Part shown: one piece after another, positions 1-5,052 of the stretch
Layout: each line of letters opens with the position of its first letter
Position numbering within the stretch: the first letter of the stretch is position 1
Virus record (IMG/VR): IMGVR_UViG_3300030102_002177
Span: 1 to 36,295 of that record
Origin: a virus
Strand: one strand, 5' to 3'
DNA: 36,295 nucleotides
The notes under the pieces: model-generated
Seen by the model: only the letters and a program-made list of their open reading frames with translations
The model's database searches: none
What the model was told of the DNA's origin: nothing
Made by a program: the position numbers and the translations under genes

Positions 1-313
1 CACCTTGCTACCACCAGAACGTACCCGACCTCACCACGCCTGCCTCGCCACTCCTGACCAGTACCAGAACGCAACTGACCTTACCACTCCTGCCTTGCCT
101 ATGCTCACCAGTCCGCTCGAAACCATTCGTCACCTTAACTTACCACTCCTGCCACGCCGTAACACACTGCGCCTTACCCCACCATATTTGAACTTACCTA
201 GCCTGCCTCACCAATCCACGGTTCACCACAACATACCCCACGCTGCCTCTCCTGCCTCACCTTTCCTAGCCCGTCCGGATCATACCAAACCTGGACATAC
301 CTGGCCTGCCTGA
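1..313. repeat. C-rich, G-poor degenerate tandem repeat region
   Basis: The plus strand is very rich in C and poor in G, unlike the AT-rich remainder. About six imperfect units of roughly 48-59 bp can be laid over each other. Shared words are ACCAGAACG (near 12 and 60), TTACCACTCCTGCC (near 83 and 141) and CCTGCCTCRCC (near 40, 201 and 251). On the minus strand, the direction of local transcription, this becomes a GG-rich sequence of GGCAGG and GGTAAGGT words lying directly downstream of the tRNA. The first plus frame is open because of the base skew (Pro/His/Leu/Thr-rich), but there is no ribosome binding site and the predicted protein is low complexity, so I do not call a gene. The region may continue left of the window. 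Its function is unknown. Confidence 0.75.
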
Positions 314-385
314 AGTGGATGACAGGACTCGAACCTGCATAAAACGGAGTTGCAATCCGCTGCGTAACCATTCCGCCACATCCAC
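314..385 (-). tRNA. tRNA-Cys (GCA)
   Basis: A full cloverleaf folds on the minus strand over 72 nt. The acceptor stem is GTGGATG/CATCCAC (7 bp). The D stem is GCG/CGC, the anticodon stem GCGGA/TCCGT with loop TTGCAAC, and the T stem GCAGG/CCTGT with loop TTCGAGT. The anticodon is GCA, and the discriminator base is U73, the expected identity element for tRNA-Cys. CCA is not encoded (the next bases are TCA), so host CCA addition would be needed. It is phage-borne, lies downstream of the early genes and directly precedes the repeat region. No integrase is seen, so a translational role is more likely than an attachment site. Confidence 0.93.
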
Positions 386-392
386 ACTAAAA

Positions 393-608
393 TTATTCTA
401 TCGACGATCCGTCTTCTATGACTGATAGAAAACTTTCTAAATCATCAATAGTAGTTTTAAAATGTTGTTGCTGAAGAGTATCTAAATAAAGAAAAGCTTT
501 CATTTCTTCAGCTTTCTTCAATGAAATAACAGCGTCTTCAACTTTGTCATACAGTTCTCGATACTCATTCATTCTTTCTTGTTCTTCCCAACCAACTTTA
601 CTTGCCAT
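393..608 (-). CDS. Small hypothetical early protein, 71 aa
   Basis: The family is not recognised. The protein is acidic and highly charged, with heptad-like hydrophobic spacing through most of its length (LYDKVEDAVISLKKAEEM, then LQQQHFKTTIDDLESFL), which suggests a short helical coiled-coil protein. It has no signal peptide or membrane segment. The ATG overlaps the end of the upstream 73-aa gene by 11 nt, and AAGGAGAAATCTG upstream gives a strong Shine-Dalgarno. It is the last protein gene before the tRNA on the early transcript. Confidence 0.7.
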   Translation of the reverse strand: MASKVGWEEQERMNEYRELYDKVEDAVISLKKAEEMKAFLYLDTLQQQHFKTTIDDLESFLSVIEDGSSIE

Positions 609-819
609 CAGATTTCTCCTTCCTTATTTCAATAATATATTTTTCTATATCATAAACAGTAGGGTTATCTGTTTGATGATACTCCCGATGTGAAACCTCT
701 AAGGTGATCATGTTTTTACAACCACCCAGAGACTCCACATCAAAATAACAATCCTCCAAGTTATCTTGAATAATTCTTTTGATCTTCTCTAACATACAGA
801 GGAACCTGTAACCATCCAT
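598..819 (-). CDS. Small hypothetical early protein, 73 aa
   Basis: The family is not recognised. It is a mixed alpha/beta-type sequence with two Cys (residues 24 and 34) and a charged C-terminus ending KSDGK. The start is one of two nearby ATGs (ATGGATGG) behind a weak GAGAG. A second small ORF in another frame (761-865) overlaps this start and has a better ribosome binding site, so the start is uncertain. The 3' end overlaps the downstream 71-aa gene by 11 nt, consistent with coupling. Confidence 0.65.
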   Translation of the reverse strand: MDGYRFLCMLEKIKRIIQDNLEDCYFDVESLGGCKNMITLEVSHREYHQTDNPTVYDIEKYIIEIRKEKSDGK

Positions 820-865
820 CTCTCTTAATTAAGATGTCGATTATATGTGTGTAAACGTAGTTCAT
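761..865 (-). CDS. Possible 34-aa leader ORF overlapping the 73-aa gene
   Basis: An ATG at 865 follows AGAAAGGATAGA, a better ribosome binding site than that of the longer gene it overlaps. The peptide begins MNYVYTHIIDILIKRDGW and ends at 761, in a different frame from the 598-819 gene. It could be a short leader whose translation delivers ribosomes to the next start, or a chance ORF. Nothing in the peptide is recognisable. Confidence 0.3.
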   Translation of the reverse strand: MNYVYTHIIDILIKRDGWLQVPLYVREDQKNYSR

Positions 866-881
866 TCTATCCTTTCTGACG

Positions 882-995
882 GCGTGTTAGAAGCTAGTTA
901 ATTTGCAAGAGACACTAGATCTAGTAGCAATTTGCATCTGAATATACAACATGTACCTTTCATGATTAAATTGTTATTAGATATTTCTAACACGC
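882..995 (-). ncRNA. Candidate structured RNA closed by an 11-bp perfect helix
   Basis: In the roughly 150-nt gap between genes, GCGTGTTAGAA (882-892) and TTCTAACACGC (985-995) are perfect inverted repeats that would close a 92-nt domain. Inside are a 12-bp perfect palindrome ACTAGATCTAGT (914-925), the direct repeat AATTTGCA on both sides of it (900-907 and 929-936) and a small TTAGA/TCTAA dyad near 977-990. A minus-strand transcript would carry it between the 168-aa gene and the following small ORFs. It could be a structured leader, a processed RNA or a protein/origin site. No known riboswitch or sRNA family is recognised. Confidence 0.4.
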
Positions 996-1011
996 TATCT
1001 ATTATTCTACA

Positions 1012-1518
1012 CTATGCAGAATATCTTTCAATGATGCGTTGAGCTTCAGAGAAAAACTTATAGAGCTCTTTCAATTCTCCATATTTTTTTCTCCATGAGT
1101 TCAGTTCTCGAGCAGCTTGTTGTAAAAGCTGTAATCGATACTCCTCATCGCTCAACGCTACATCCAGTGAAACATAAGTACGAGGTGCATCGTCGTCAGA
1201 GTCAGAGCTCGTAGTTACCTTAACACTATGAAAAGCACGAATTGGTTCGTCTACACGCTGCGTGACGACCATGACGGAACCAATTAACTTCCTTGCCTCT
1301 TGCAATCGATACTCTTCCGCAGCTTTAGTATCGTCCCACGTAAAGCAATCGTGAAGAGGCGAACTCTTTCTTTCTGCCTCCCGCACAACAAGGCGTGGGT
1401 TGAGTCCCCCGTGCTTGTTCGTGATCTCCTCAAGACGTTCTCCAACAACTTGAGCGTCCACTGAATAACGTGTGCCTTCTCGGAATTGATATTCCTGGAT
1501 TGTTTTTACCTTACGCAA
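1012..1518 (-). CDS. Conserved phage hypothetical protein, 168 aa
   Basis: This resembles a widespread phage/prophage family of unknown function. The typical core is NPRLVVREAERKSSPLHDCF followed by WDDTKAAEEYRLQEARKLI (about residues 40-79). A Ser/Asp-rich linker (SSDSDDD, about 104-110) follows, then a helical C-terminal half rich in Glu, Arg and Leu. The start is TTG, supported by AAGGAGG six bases upstream, and lies inside the end of the upstream gene with an 8-nt overlap, so the two are probably translationally coupled. It is predicted soluble with no catalytic motif visible. Confidence 0.85.
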   Translation of the reverse strand: MRKVKTIQEYQFREGTRYSVDAQVVGERLEEITNKHGGLNPRLVVREAERKSSPLHDCFTWDDTKAAEEYRLQEARKLIGSVMVVTQRVDEPIRAFHSVKVTTSSDSDDDAPRTYVSLDVALSDEEYRLQLLQQAARELNSWRKKYGELKELYKFFSEAQRIIERYSA

Positions 1519-2137
1519 CTTTGACCTCCTTCTTTCTTTCGATCTTAGTTACGTTAGTCACCTTAAACATTCCAAAGTTACCATTCTTTTGTGGTCTCCA
1601 TTCACCAACTCCAGATGCAAAACCAGCAACGTTAAATACGTTGATCAACTGTTCGATTGACCAGGCATTAGCATTGTACCTCACAGGAACATCAGCTTCC
1701 CATTTAGTAAACTCACCTCTATATCGAAGGTCAGCAGCGCCCATACCTACACGCACCATGTCTTCTCTCATCACAGGTTTACCCTTGATTTCAATCAAGT
1801 CACATGGAATGTGAAAGGAACCACGAGCGGCTACCTTTGTTAATCCTTCAATGTGAGAACACGCATTAACTGCAGCAGCTTTGAAAGCAATCGCCGGAAA
1901 GCCATATGCTTTACCGTTAGGCATTGCATATAAAGAATCTCTAAAACATTTTTCAGGATCCTTTGCTTCTCTACCTGCAGCTTTTGCAATCTTCATCTGC
2001 TTGTCTCTGATTTCTTGTTTAGCCTTCTCAGACCATTTGTTACAAATTAAAGGTGAATCACCTTTTAATGTTATTATACAATCCTGTAATACAACGCCAG
2101 GGACTGTAATATTTTCTGGCTCTTTCTTACTTGGCAT
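1511..2137 (-). CDS. Conserved phage hypothetical protein, 208 aa
   Basis: This is likely a member of a phage-conserved family. It has an N-terminal ITLKGDSPLICNKWSEKAK segment, a basic helical stretch and a C-terminal glycine-rich loop GVGEWRPQKNGNFGMF (about residues 177-192). Biochemical role is unknown. The Gly-rich loop superficially recalls RAMP-type RNA-binding folds, but that is only a visual resemblance. The start ATG follows GAGGAGAGAAGAA. It overlaps the RHH gene upstream by 11 nt and the 168-aa gene downstream by 8 nt, so the three form one early operon, possibly with repressor-type control by the RHH protein. Confidence 0.85.
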   Translation of the reverse strand: MPSKKEPENITVPGVVLQDCIITLKGDSPLICNKWSEKAKQEIRDKQMKIAKAAGREAKDPEKCFRDSLYAMPNGKAYGFPAIAFKAAAVNACSHIEGLTKVAARGSFHIPCDLIEIKGKPVMREDMVRVGMGAADLRYRGEFTKWEADVPVRYNANAWSIEQLINVFNVAGFASGVGEWRPQKNGNFGMFKVTNVTKIERKKEVKVA

Positions 2138-2279
2138 TTCTTCTCTCCTCTAGTTCTTTGTCTATTAAGTATTCTATAAAGCCGGCCACTGATCTGTAAT
2201 CTTGATCTGCCATGCCTTTTAGTTTTTTGTAACTATCTTTTTTGATAGCCACTGATTTGTATCGTGATACATCTGTCAT
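2127..2279 (-). CDS. Ribbon-helix-helix (Arc/MetJ-like) small protein, 50 aa
   Basis: The sequence fits the RHH pattern. A short beta strand (SRYKSVAIKKD) precedes helix A (SYKKLKGMADQ), then a turn and helix B (SVAGFIEYLIDKELEERR). Such proteins dimerise and contact DNA through the strand. The start is placed at 2279, not at an upstream ATG, because the stop of the preceding 21-aa micro-ORF overlaps it as TAATG and AGGGTGG lies just upstream. It sits in the first transcription unit behind the consensus promoter at 2439-2468, whose dyad is a natural candidate operator. DNA binding is inferred, not shown. Confidence 0.75.
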   Translation of the reverse strand: MTDVSRYKSVAIKKDSYKKLKGMADQDYRSVAGFIEYLIDKELEERRNAK

Positions 2280-2344
2280 TATATCCACCCTAAGTGATGT
2301 ACAATTAGAATTGCTATAATGCATCCAATGATAATACTAATCAT
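2279..2344 (-). CDS. 21-aa single-span membrane micro-protein
   Basis: The ORF starts with ATG at 2344 and encodes an almost uninterrupted Ile-rich hydrophobic stretch (MISIIIGCIIAILIV) ending HHLGWI, enough for one membrane helix. Its start overlaps the stop of the 23-aa ORF and its TAA overlaps the ATG of the RHH gene (TAATG), which supports translation as part of the chain. Phage micro-proteins of this type can act on the membrane or on host enzymes. The role here is unknown. Confidence 0.5.
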   Translation of the reverse strand: MISIIIGCIIAILIVHHLGWI

Positions 2345-2408
2345 CGTCACTCCCTTCTTCGTCATTTATGAGTATAAGTTCGACCCAACTTGGTATTGAA
2401 TATTCCAT
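2337..2408 (-). CDS. 23-aa micro-ORF, first gene of early unit
   Basis: The ATG at 2408 follows a perfect AAAGGAG-type site (AGAAAGGAGCTTCAAC) and lies about 25 bp downstream of the expected transcription start of the consensus promoter at 2439-2468. The peptide begins MEYSIPSWVELILIN and ends in an acidic EEGSDDD. It overlaps the next micro-ORF by 8 nt. Promoter, ribosome binding site and chained overlaps together support translation. It may be a leader or an effector peptide. Confidence 0.5.
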   Translation of the reverse strand: MEYSIPSWVELILINDEEGSDDD

Positions 2409-2438
2409 GTTGAAGCTCCTTTCTGTATTTCTATGGTT

Positions 2439-2468
2439 ATTATATAATATCTCAACTAATTATGTCAA
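2439..2468 (-). promoter_or_regulatory. Consensus sigma70-type promoter (early, leftward)
   Basis: On the minus strand TTGACA (2463-2468) and TATAAT (2439-2444) are both perfect hexamers, separated by 18 bp. The -10 lies inside the palindromic word TATTATATAATA, which is repeated in the other early promoter at 9856. Transcription would start near 2432 and enter the micro-ORF/RHH operon. This implies host RNA polymerase use. Confidence 0.75.
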
Positions 2469-2497
2469 CTCCTAAAAAAATATTATTTATTAGTTGA
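2452..2497. promoter_or_regulatory. Operator-like dyad spanning the early promoter
   Basis: TCAACTAAT (2452-2460) and ATTAGTTGA (2489-2497) are a perfect 9-bp inverted repeat whose centres lie about 37 bp apart. One arm sits in the spacer between -10 and -35 and the other upstream of -35. A further TCAACT overlaps the -35 box at 2465-2470, and an imperfect TTCAAACTA lies at about 2504-2512. This layout suits a repressor, with the RHH product encoded just downstream as the obvious candidate. Confidence 0.45.
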
Positions 2498-2510
2498 AAA
2501 AAAATTCAAA

Positions 2511-2726
2511 CTACCCATATAAGTATATCCGGTTATTGAATGTGATCAGTTCAATATTGTGGCTGAAAAACAGTTTTAACAGAGCTGTAAGGCACAGGGC
2601 GACATGACTGACGGACAAGTGTTTGAGGTCATTAGCTTTGGTTCGAGTAAGATTATAGAAGATGTTTATCTGTGTTCTGAAAGTTGGAGGTAAAACAACT
2701 AATCCTTCCAAAATCACCGGATCCAA
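2511..2726 (-). CDS. Doubtful ORF, 71 aa, TTG start
   Basis: An open frame begins only at TTG, has no clear ribosome binding site and lies in a segment richer in G and C than its neighbours. The predicted peptide has mixed composition with LKHLSVSHVALCLTALLKLFF in the middle and resembles no family I know. If it is not a gene, the stretch from about 2500 to 2785 is intergenic. That stretch also holds a small dyad TATTGAA/TTCAATA (2534-2556) and the strong hairpin at 2728-2760. Confidence 0.25.
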   Translation of the reverse strand: MDPVILEGLVVLPPTFRTQINIFYNLTRTKANDLKHLSVSHVALCLTALLKLFFSHNIELITFNNRIYLYG

Positions 2727-2727
2727 T

Positions 2728-2760
2728 CATACAGGGGCTTTGCTACATCACCCCTGTATG
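2728..2760. other. Perfect 10-bp hairpin, 13-nt loop
   Basis: CATACAGGGG (2728-2737) and CCCCTGTATG (2751-2760) are perfectly complementary around the loop CTTTGCTACATCA. It lies just after the 85-aa zinc-finger gene in the direction of transcription. No T-run follows on the minus strand, so it is not a classical terminator. It may protect or process the 3' end of the transcript, or be a protein site. Confidence 0.6.
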
Positions 2761-2785
2761 GCTCTTAAAACCGTTTTTATTTTCC

Positions 2786-3043
2786 TTATTTTGTGCGTTT
2801 TCTGCGTCTATAGCCTGCTTTATATGCTCCGGCTGCAAACTCAGCTGCACAACGTAAAGTGTCGAACAGACCTTCATAGGCCCAATAAGTTTCACCATCC
2901 CAGATGTCCCAAGAGGCAATTTGAAGTCTTCTTGGTCTAGACGTGTGAGCCATCTTAGCTTCGTTATCACTATATGTTATTTCATATCTTCTTTTTAATT
3001 TCTTACCGCAGTTTACACAACGGTCTTTCTTGGTTGTTGTCAT
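2786..3043 (-). CDS. Small zinc-finger-like protein, 85 aa
   Basis: CVNCGKKL (Cys9, Cys12) is a zinc-knuckle half-site. A further Cys65 with surrounding LRCAAEFAAGAYKAGY and a very basic tail (YRRRKRTK) suggest a small metal-binding, possibly nucleic-acid-binding protein. The central SWDIWDGETYWAYEGLFDT segment is aromatic. A second full CxxC is missing, so the metal site is not certain. The ATG at 3043 is reached through an unusual ATG-TAATG start-stop behind AGGAGG in a hairpin. The gene follows the polymerase gene's early operon in reverse order and is transcribed leftward. Confidence 0.75.
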   Translation of the reverse strand: MTTTKKDRCVNCGKKLKRRYEITYSDNEAKMAHTSRPRRLQIASWDIWDGETYWAYEGLFDTLRCAAEFAAGAYKAGYRRRKRTK

Positions 3044-3064
3044 TACATAGCCCCTCCTAGGGCT
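3043..3064 (-). promoter_or_regulatory. Hairpin-sequestered RBS with start-stop codon
   Basis: On the minus strand AGCCC (3060-3064) and GGGCT (3049-3053) pair around a loop, placing AGGAGG (3053-3058) inside the hairpin. The first ATG (3046-3048) is followed immediately by TAA, which overlaps the true start as ATGTAATG. A ribosome would initiate, stop at once and restart at 3043. This suggests translational control of the 85-aa protein. Confidence 0.45.
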
Positions 3065-3119
3065 CTTTTATATACTATGTAATATGTGTATGAATTTTTG
3101 CAAAGATTCCAAACAAAGT

Positions 3120-3128
3120 TGTGGATAA
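3120..3128 (-). promoter_or_regulatory. Single perfect DnaA box
   Basis: TTATCCACA on the minus strand matches the high-affinity DnaA consensus exactly. It lies in the AT-rich gap between the polymerase stop and the 85-aa gene. No other perfect copy was noticed in the window. It could mark a replication start using host DnaA or be chance. Confidence 0.35.
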
Positions 3129-3135
3129 CTTAAAA

Positions 3136-5052
3136 TTATTTTATATCACCCCAGTTATTACCGATTTCACAATCAACTTTAACTGGCACTTTTAAGTCGA
3201 CACATTCAATCATGAGCTTTTCAATCTTCTTTGCCTGGATCTCAGAATCAAAAGAACAGTCCAACTCATCATGAACCTGGATGTGAGGAACTATTCCCTC
3301 TTTATATAAATCTAAAATTGCTTTCTTTGTCATGTCAGCAGCACTGCCTTGTATCAATCTATTCAAAGCTTTGTATGTGAAAGCTCGTCTAATATTTTTT
3401 CCGTGTTCTTTTCTTGCTTGTTCCAGGGGCAACGGTTTGTGTACACCGAAGCTTGCGGGCTCCCATAAATCAAAACGACACTTTCGTCCAAGTAAAGTTC
3501 TGACAAAACCATTTTCTTGTGCAGACTTTGATGCTTGGTCCGTGAGCTGTTTTACAAAAGGAACTCTGCTGTGATAAGTTTTAAATAACTCATCAGCTTG
3601 TTCATCGTTTAATCCTAATTGACTTTTTAGCTTACCTTTACCCATTCCATAAAAGAGCCCCAGATTAATTGTCTTTGCAATTTTACGATCAATGTTAGCC
3701 ATCTCAGCTACAGTGCCATGGAAGTCCAGGTCACTATTATAACCGTCAATGACTTTATCAGCACCTTCTAAACCATTCCTGGTTATAGCAGCGTAGTGTG
3801 CCACGAGCCTTGGTTCTTGTTGATTGTAATCAAAGCAACCCCATCGAGCTCCTTCCTCAGGTATAAATAAACTTCTAATCATTGGCCCAATCTTTTCATT
3901 ACGAGCTGGTATCTGTTGCAAGTTTGGATTACTCATTGAGAAACGACCAGTTACTGTGCCGCCCACATCAGATTTCATTTGATGTATCTCAGCGTGAATA
4001 CGACCCTTCTTTTGATGTTTCATTATTGTATCAATAAAAGTTGTTCGAGCTTTGTTAATCTCACGAGCCTGGACTACCAACTTAGCTAACTGACTTGGAT
4101 GTGTTGCTAAAAAGTTTTTATCAAACTTTGGTTCTTGTGCCTTTGCAGTTTTCTCGTAGGGAATGCTCATTGCATCAAAAGCTTTTGCAACAGAGCGTGC
4201 CGCCCAAAGATCAACAGAAACCCCTGAGATGTTTTGGATTTGAGTGAGAAGAAGGTTTTCTTCTTCCAAGAGTTTCTCTTTAATTTGAGCAGCACGATTG
4301 GTGTCAACACGGACACCTTTCCACTTCATCTCTATCAATGCGGGAAGGATGTTTGTTTCAAGAGAGAAGACAGAAACTAAATCTTGTTTGTATATTTCAG
4401 GCTCCAGGCGATGCCATAACTTCAATGTGAGCTCTGCGTCTTGCTCAGCATAAGGCCCAACAAATTGAGCGGGAAGCTTCCACATCTCACCTTTCGGATC
4501 AACACCCCATTCTTTTGCAGCCTCATACAACAAAGCTTCTGATTTTTTTTCACCTAGATAGTCTTTTGCTACAGCATTAAGAGAATAGCCCATACGATTC
4601 TCATCAATGATCTGTGAAGCAATCATGGTATCAATTAAGTTACCATTCACTTTAACTTCTTTATGTTTTAACCAACCGACATCATACATAGCATTATGAA
4701 ATATTTTTCTGTTAGGCAGCGCCATCATCTTTTTAAAATTACGATAGAAAATCTTTTCATCAAAGTTACCACCACCAGGATGTTTCAAAGGAAAGTATCC
4801 TTTCCAACCCTCTACGGCAATTGCAACACCAATGACATCACCTTCCCCGGTAGCCCAACCAGGTCCTTTAGTTTTAATTTCAGGATCCATTGTCTCCAGG
4901 TCAATTGCTATTTCTTTTGCATCATCTAAATTAGGAATGTTCTCAGGGGGCAACCACTCACTTGGTGGTTGAAACATTGGTATTTGATTACTCATATATG
5001 GGTCGATCCTTTCGCTTTTGTACTCTGGTAATATCCAATTAAATTCTTTCAT
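3136..5052 (-). CDS. polA: DNA polymerase I, family A, with 3'-5' exonuclease
   Basis: This is the replicative polymerase of the phage, 638 aa, Klenow-like without a 5'-3' exonuclease domain. Proofreading motifs are ExoI AIDLET (Asp51, Glu53), ExoII HNAMYD (Asn120, Asp124) and ExoIII YAEQD (Tyr201, Asp205). Polymerase motifs are A, FDYNQQEPR (Asp408 to Arg415); B, RKIAKTINLGLFYG (Arg456, Lys460, Tyr468); and C, VHDE (His594-Glu596). The residue aligned with E. coli Phe762 is Leu464, the 'Leu762' type common in marine phages. The ATG overlaps the helicase stop as ATGA. It is the last of the primase-helicase-polymerase trio. Confidence 0.97.
   Translation of the reverse strand: MKEFNWILPEYKSERIDPYMSNQIPMFQPPSEWLPPENIPNLDDAKEIAIDLETMDPEIKTKGPGWATGEGDVIGVAIAVEGWKGYFPLKHPGGGNFDEKIFYRNFKKMMALPNRKIFHNAMYDVGWLKHKEVKVNGNLIDTMIASQIIDENRMGYSLNAVAKDYLGEKKSEALLYEAAKEWGVDPKGEMWKLPAQFVGPYAEQDAELTLKLWHRLEPEIYKQDLVSVFSLETNILPALIEMKWKGVRVDTNRAAQIKEKLLEEENLLLTQIQNISGVSVDLWAARSVAKAFDAMSIPYEKTAKAQEPKFDKNFLATHPSQLAKLVVQAREINKARTTFIDTIMKHQKKGRIHAEIHQMKSDVGGTVTGRFSMSNPNLQQIPARNEKIGPMIRSLFIPEEGARWGCFDYNQQEPRLVAHYAAITRNGLEGADKVIDGYNSDLDFHGTVAEMANIDRKIAKTINLGLFYGMGKGKLKSQLGLNDEQADELFKTYHSRVPFVKQLTDQASKSAQENGFVRTLLGRKCRFDLWEPASFGVHKPLPLEQARKEHGKNIRRAFTYKALNRLIQGSAADMTKKAILDLYKEGIVPHIQVHDELDCSFDSEIQAKKIEKLMIECVDLKVPVKVDCEIGNNWGDIK

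Noticed and set aside
5-313. 102-aa plus-strand ORF starting at TTG
   Set aside because: Low-complexity Pro/His/Leu/Thr protein caused by C-rich base skew, no ribosome binding site and lies on the strand opposite to local genes.
1-313. CRISPR array
   Set aside because: Units are degenerate over their whole length with no conserved direct repeat separated by unique spacers, and no cas genes are present.
314-385. tRNA as prophage attachment site
   Set aside because: The gene is complete with its own promoter-side context, and there is no integrase in the window.
2641-2665. tRNA-like T-loop (GGTTCGAGT)
   Set aside because: The flanking bases do not pair to form a T stem, and no other arms fold.
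2662-2940. 92-aa plus-strand ORF
   Set aside because: It is antisense to the better-supported zinc-finger gene and has no ribosome binding site.
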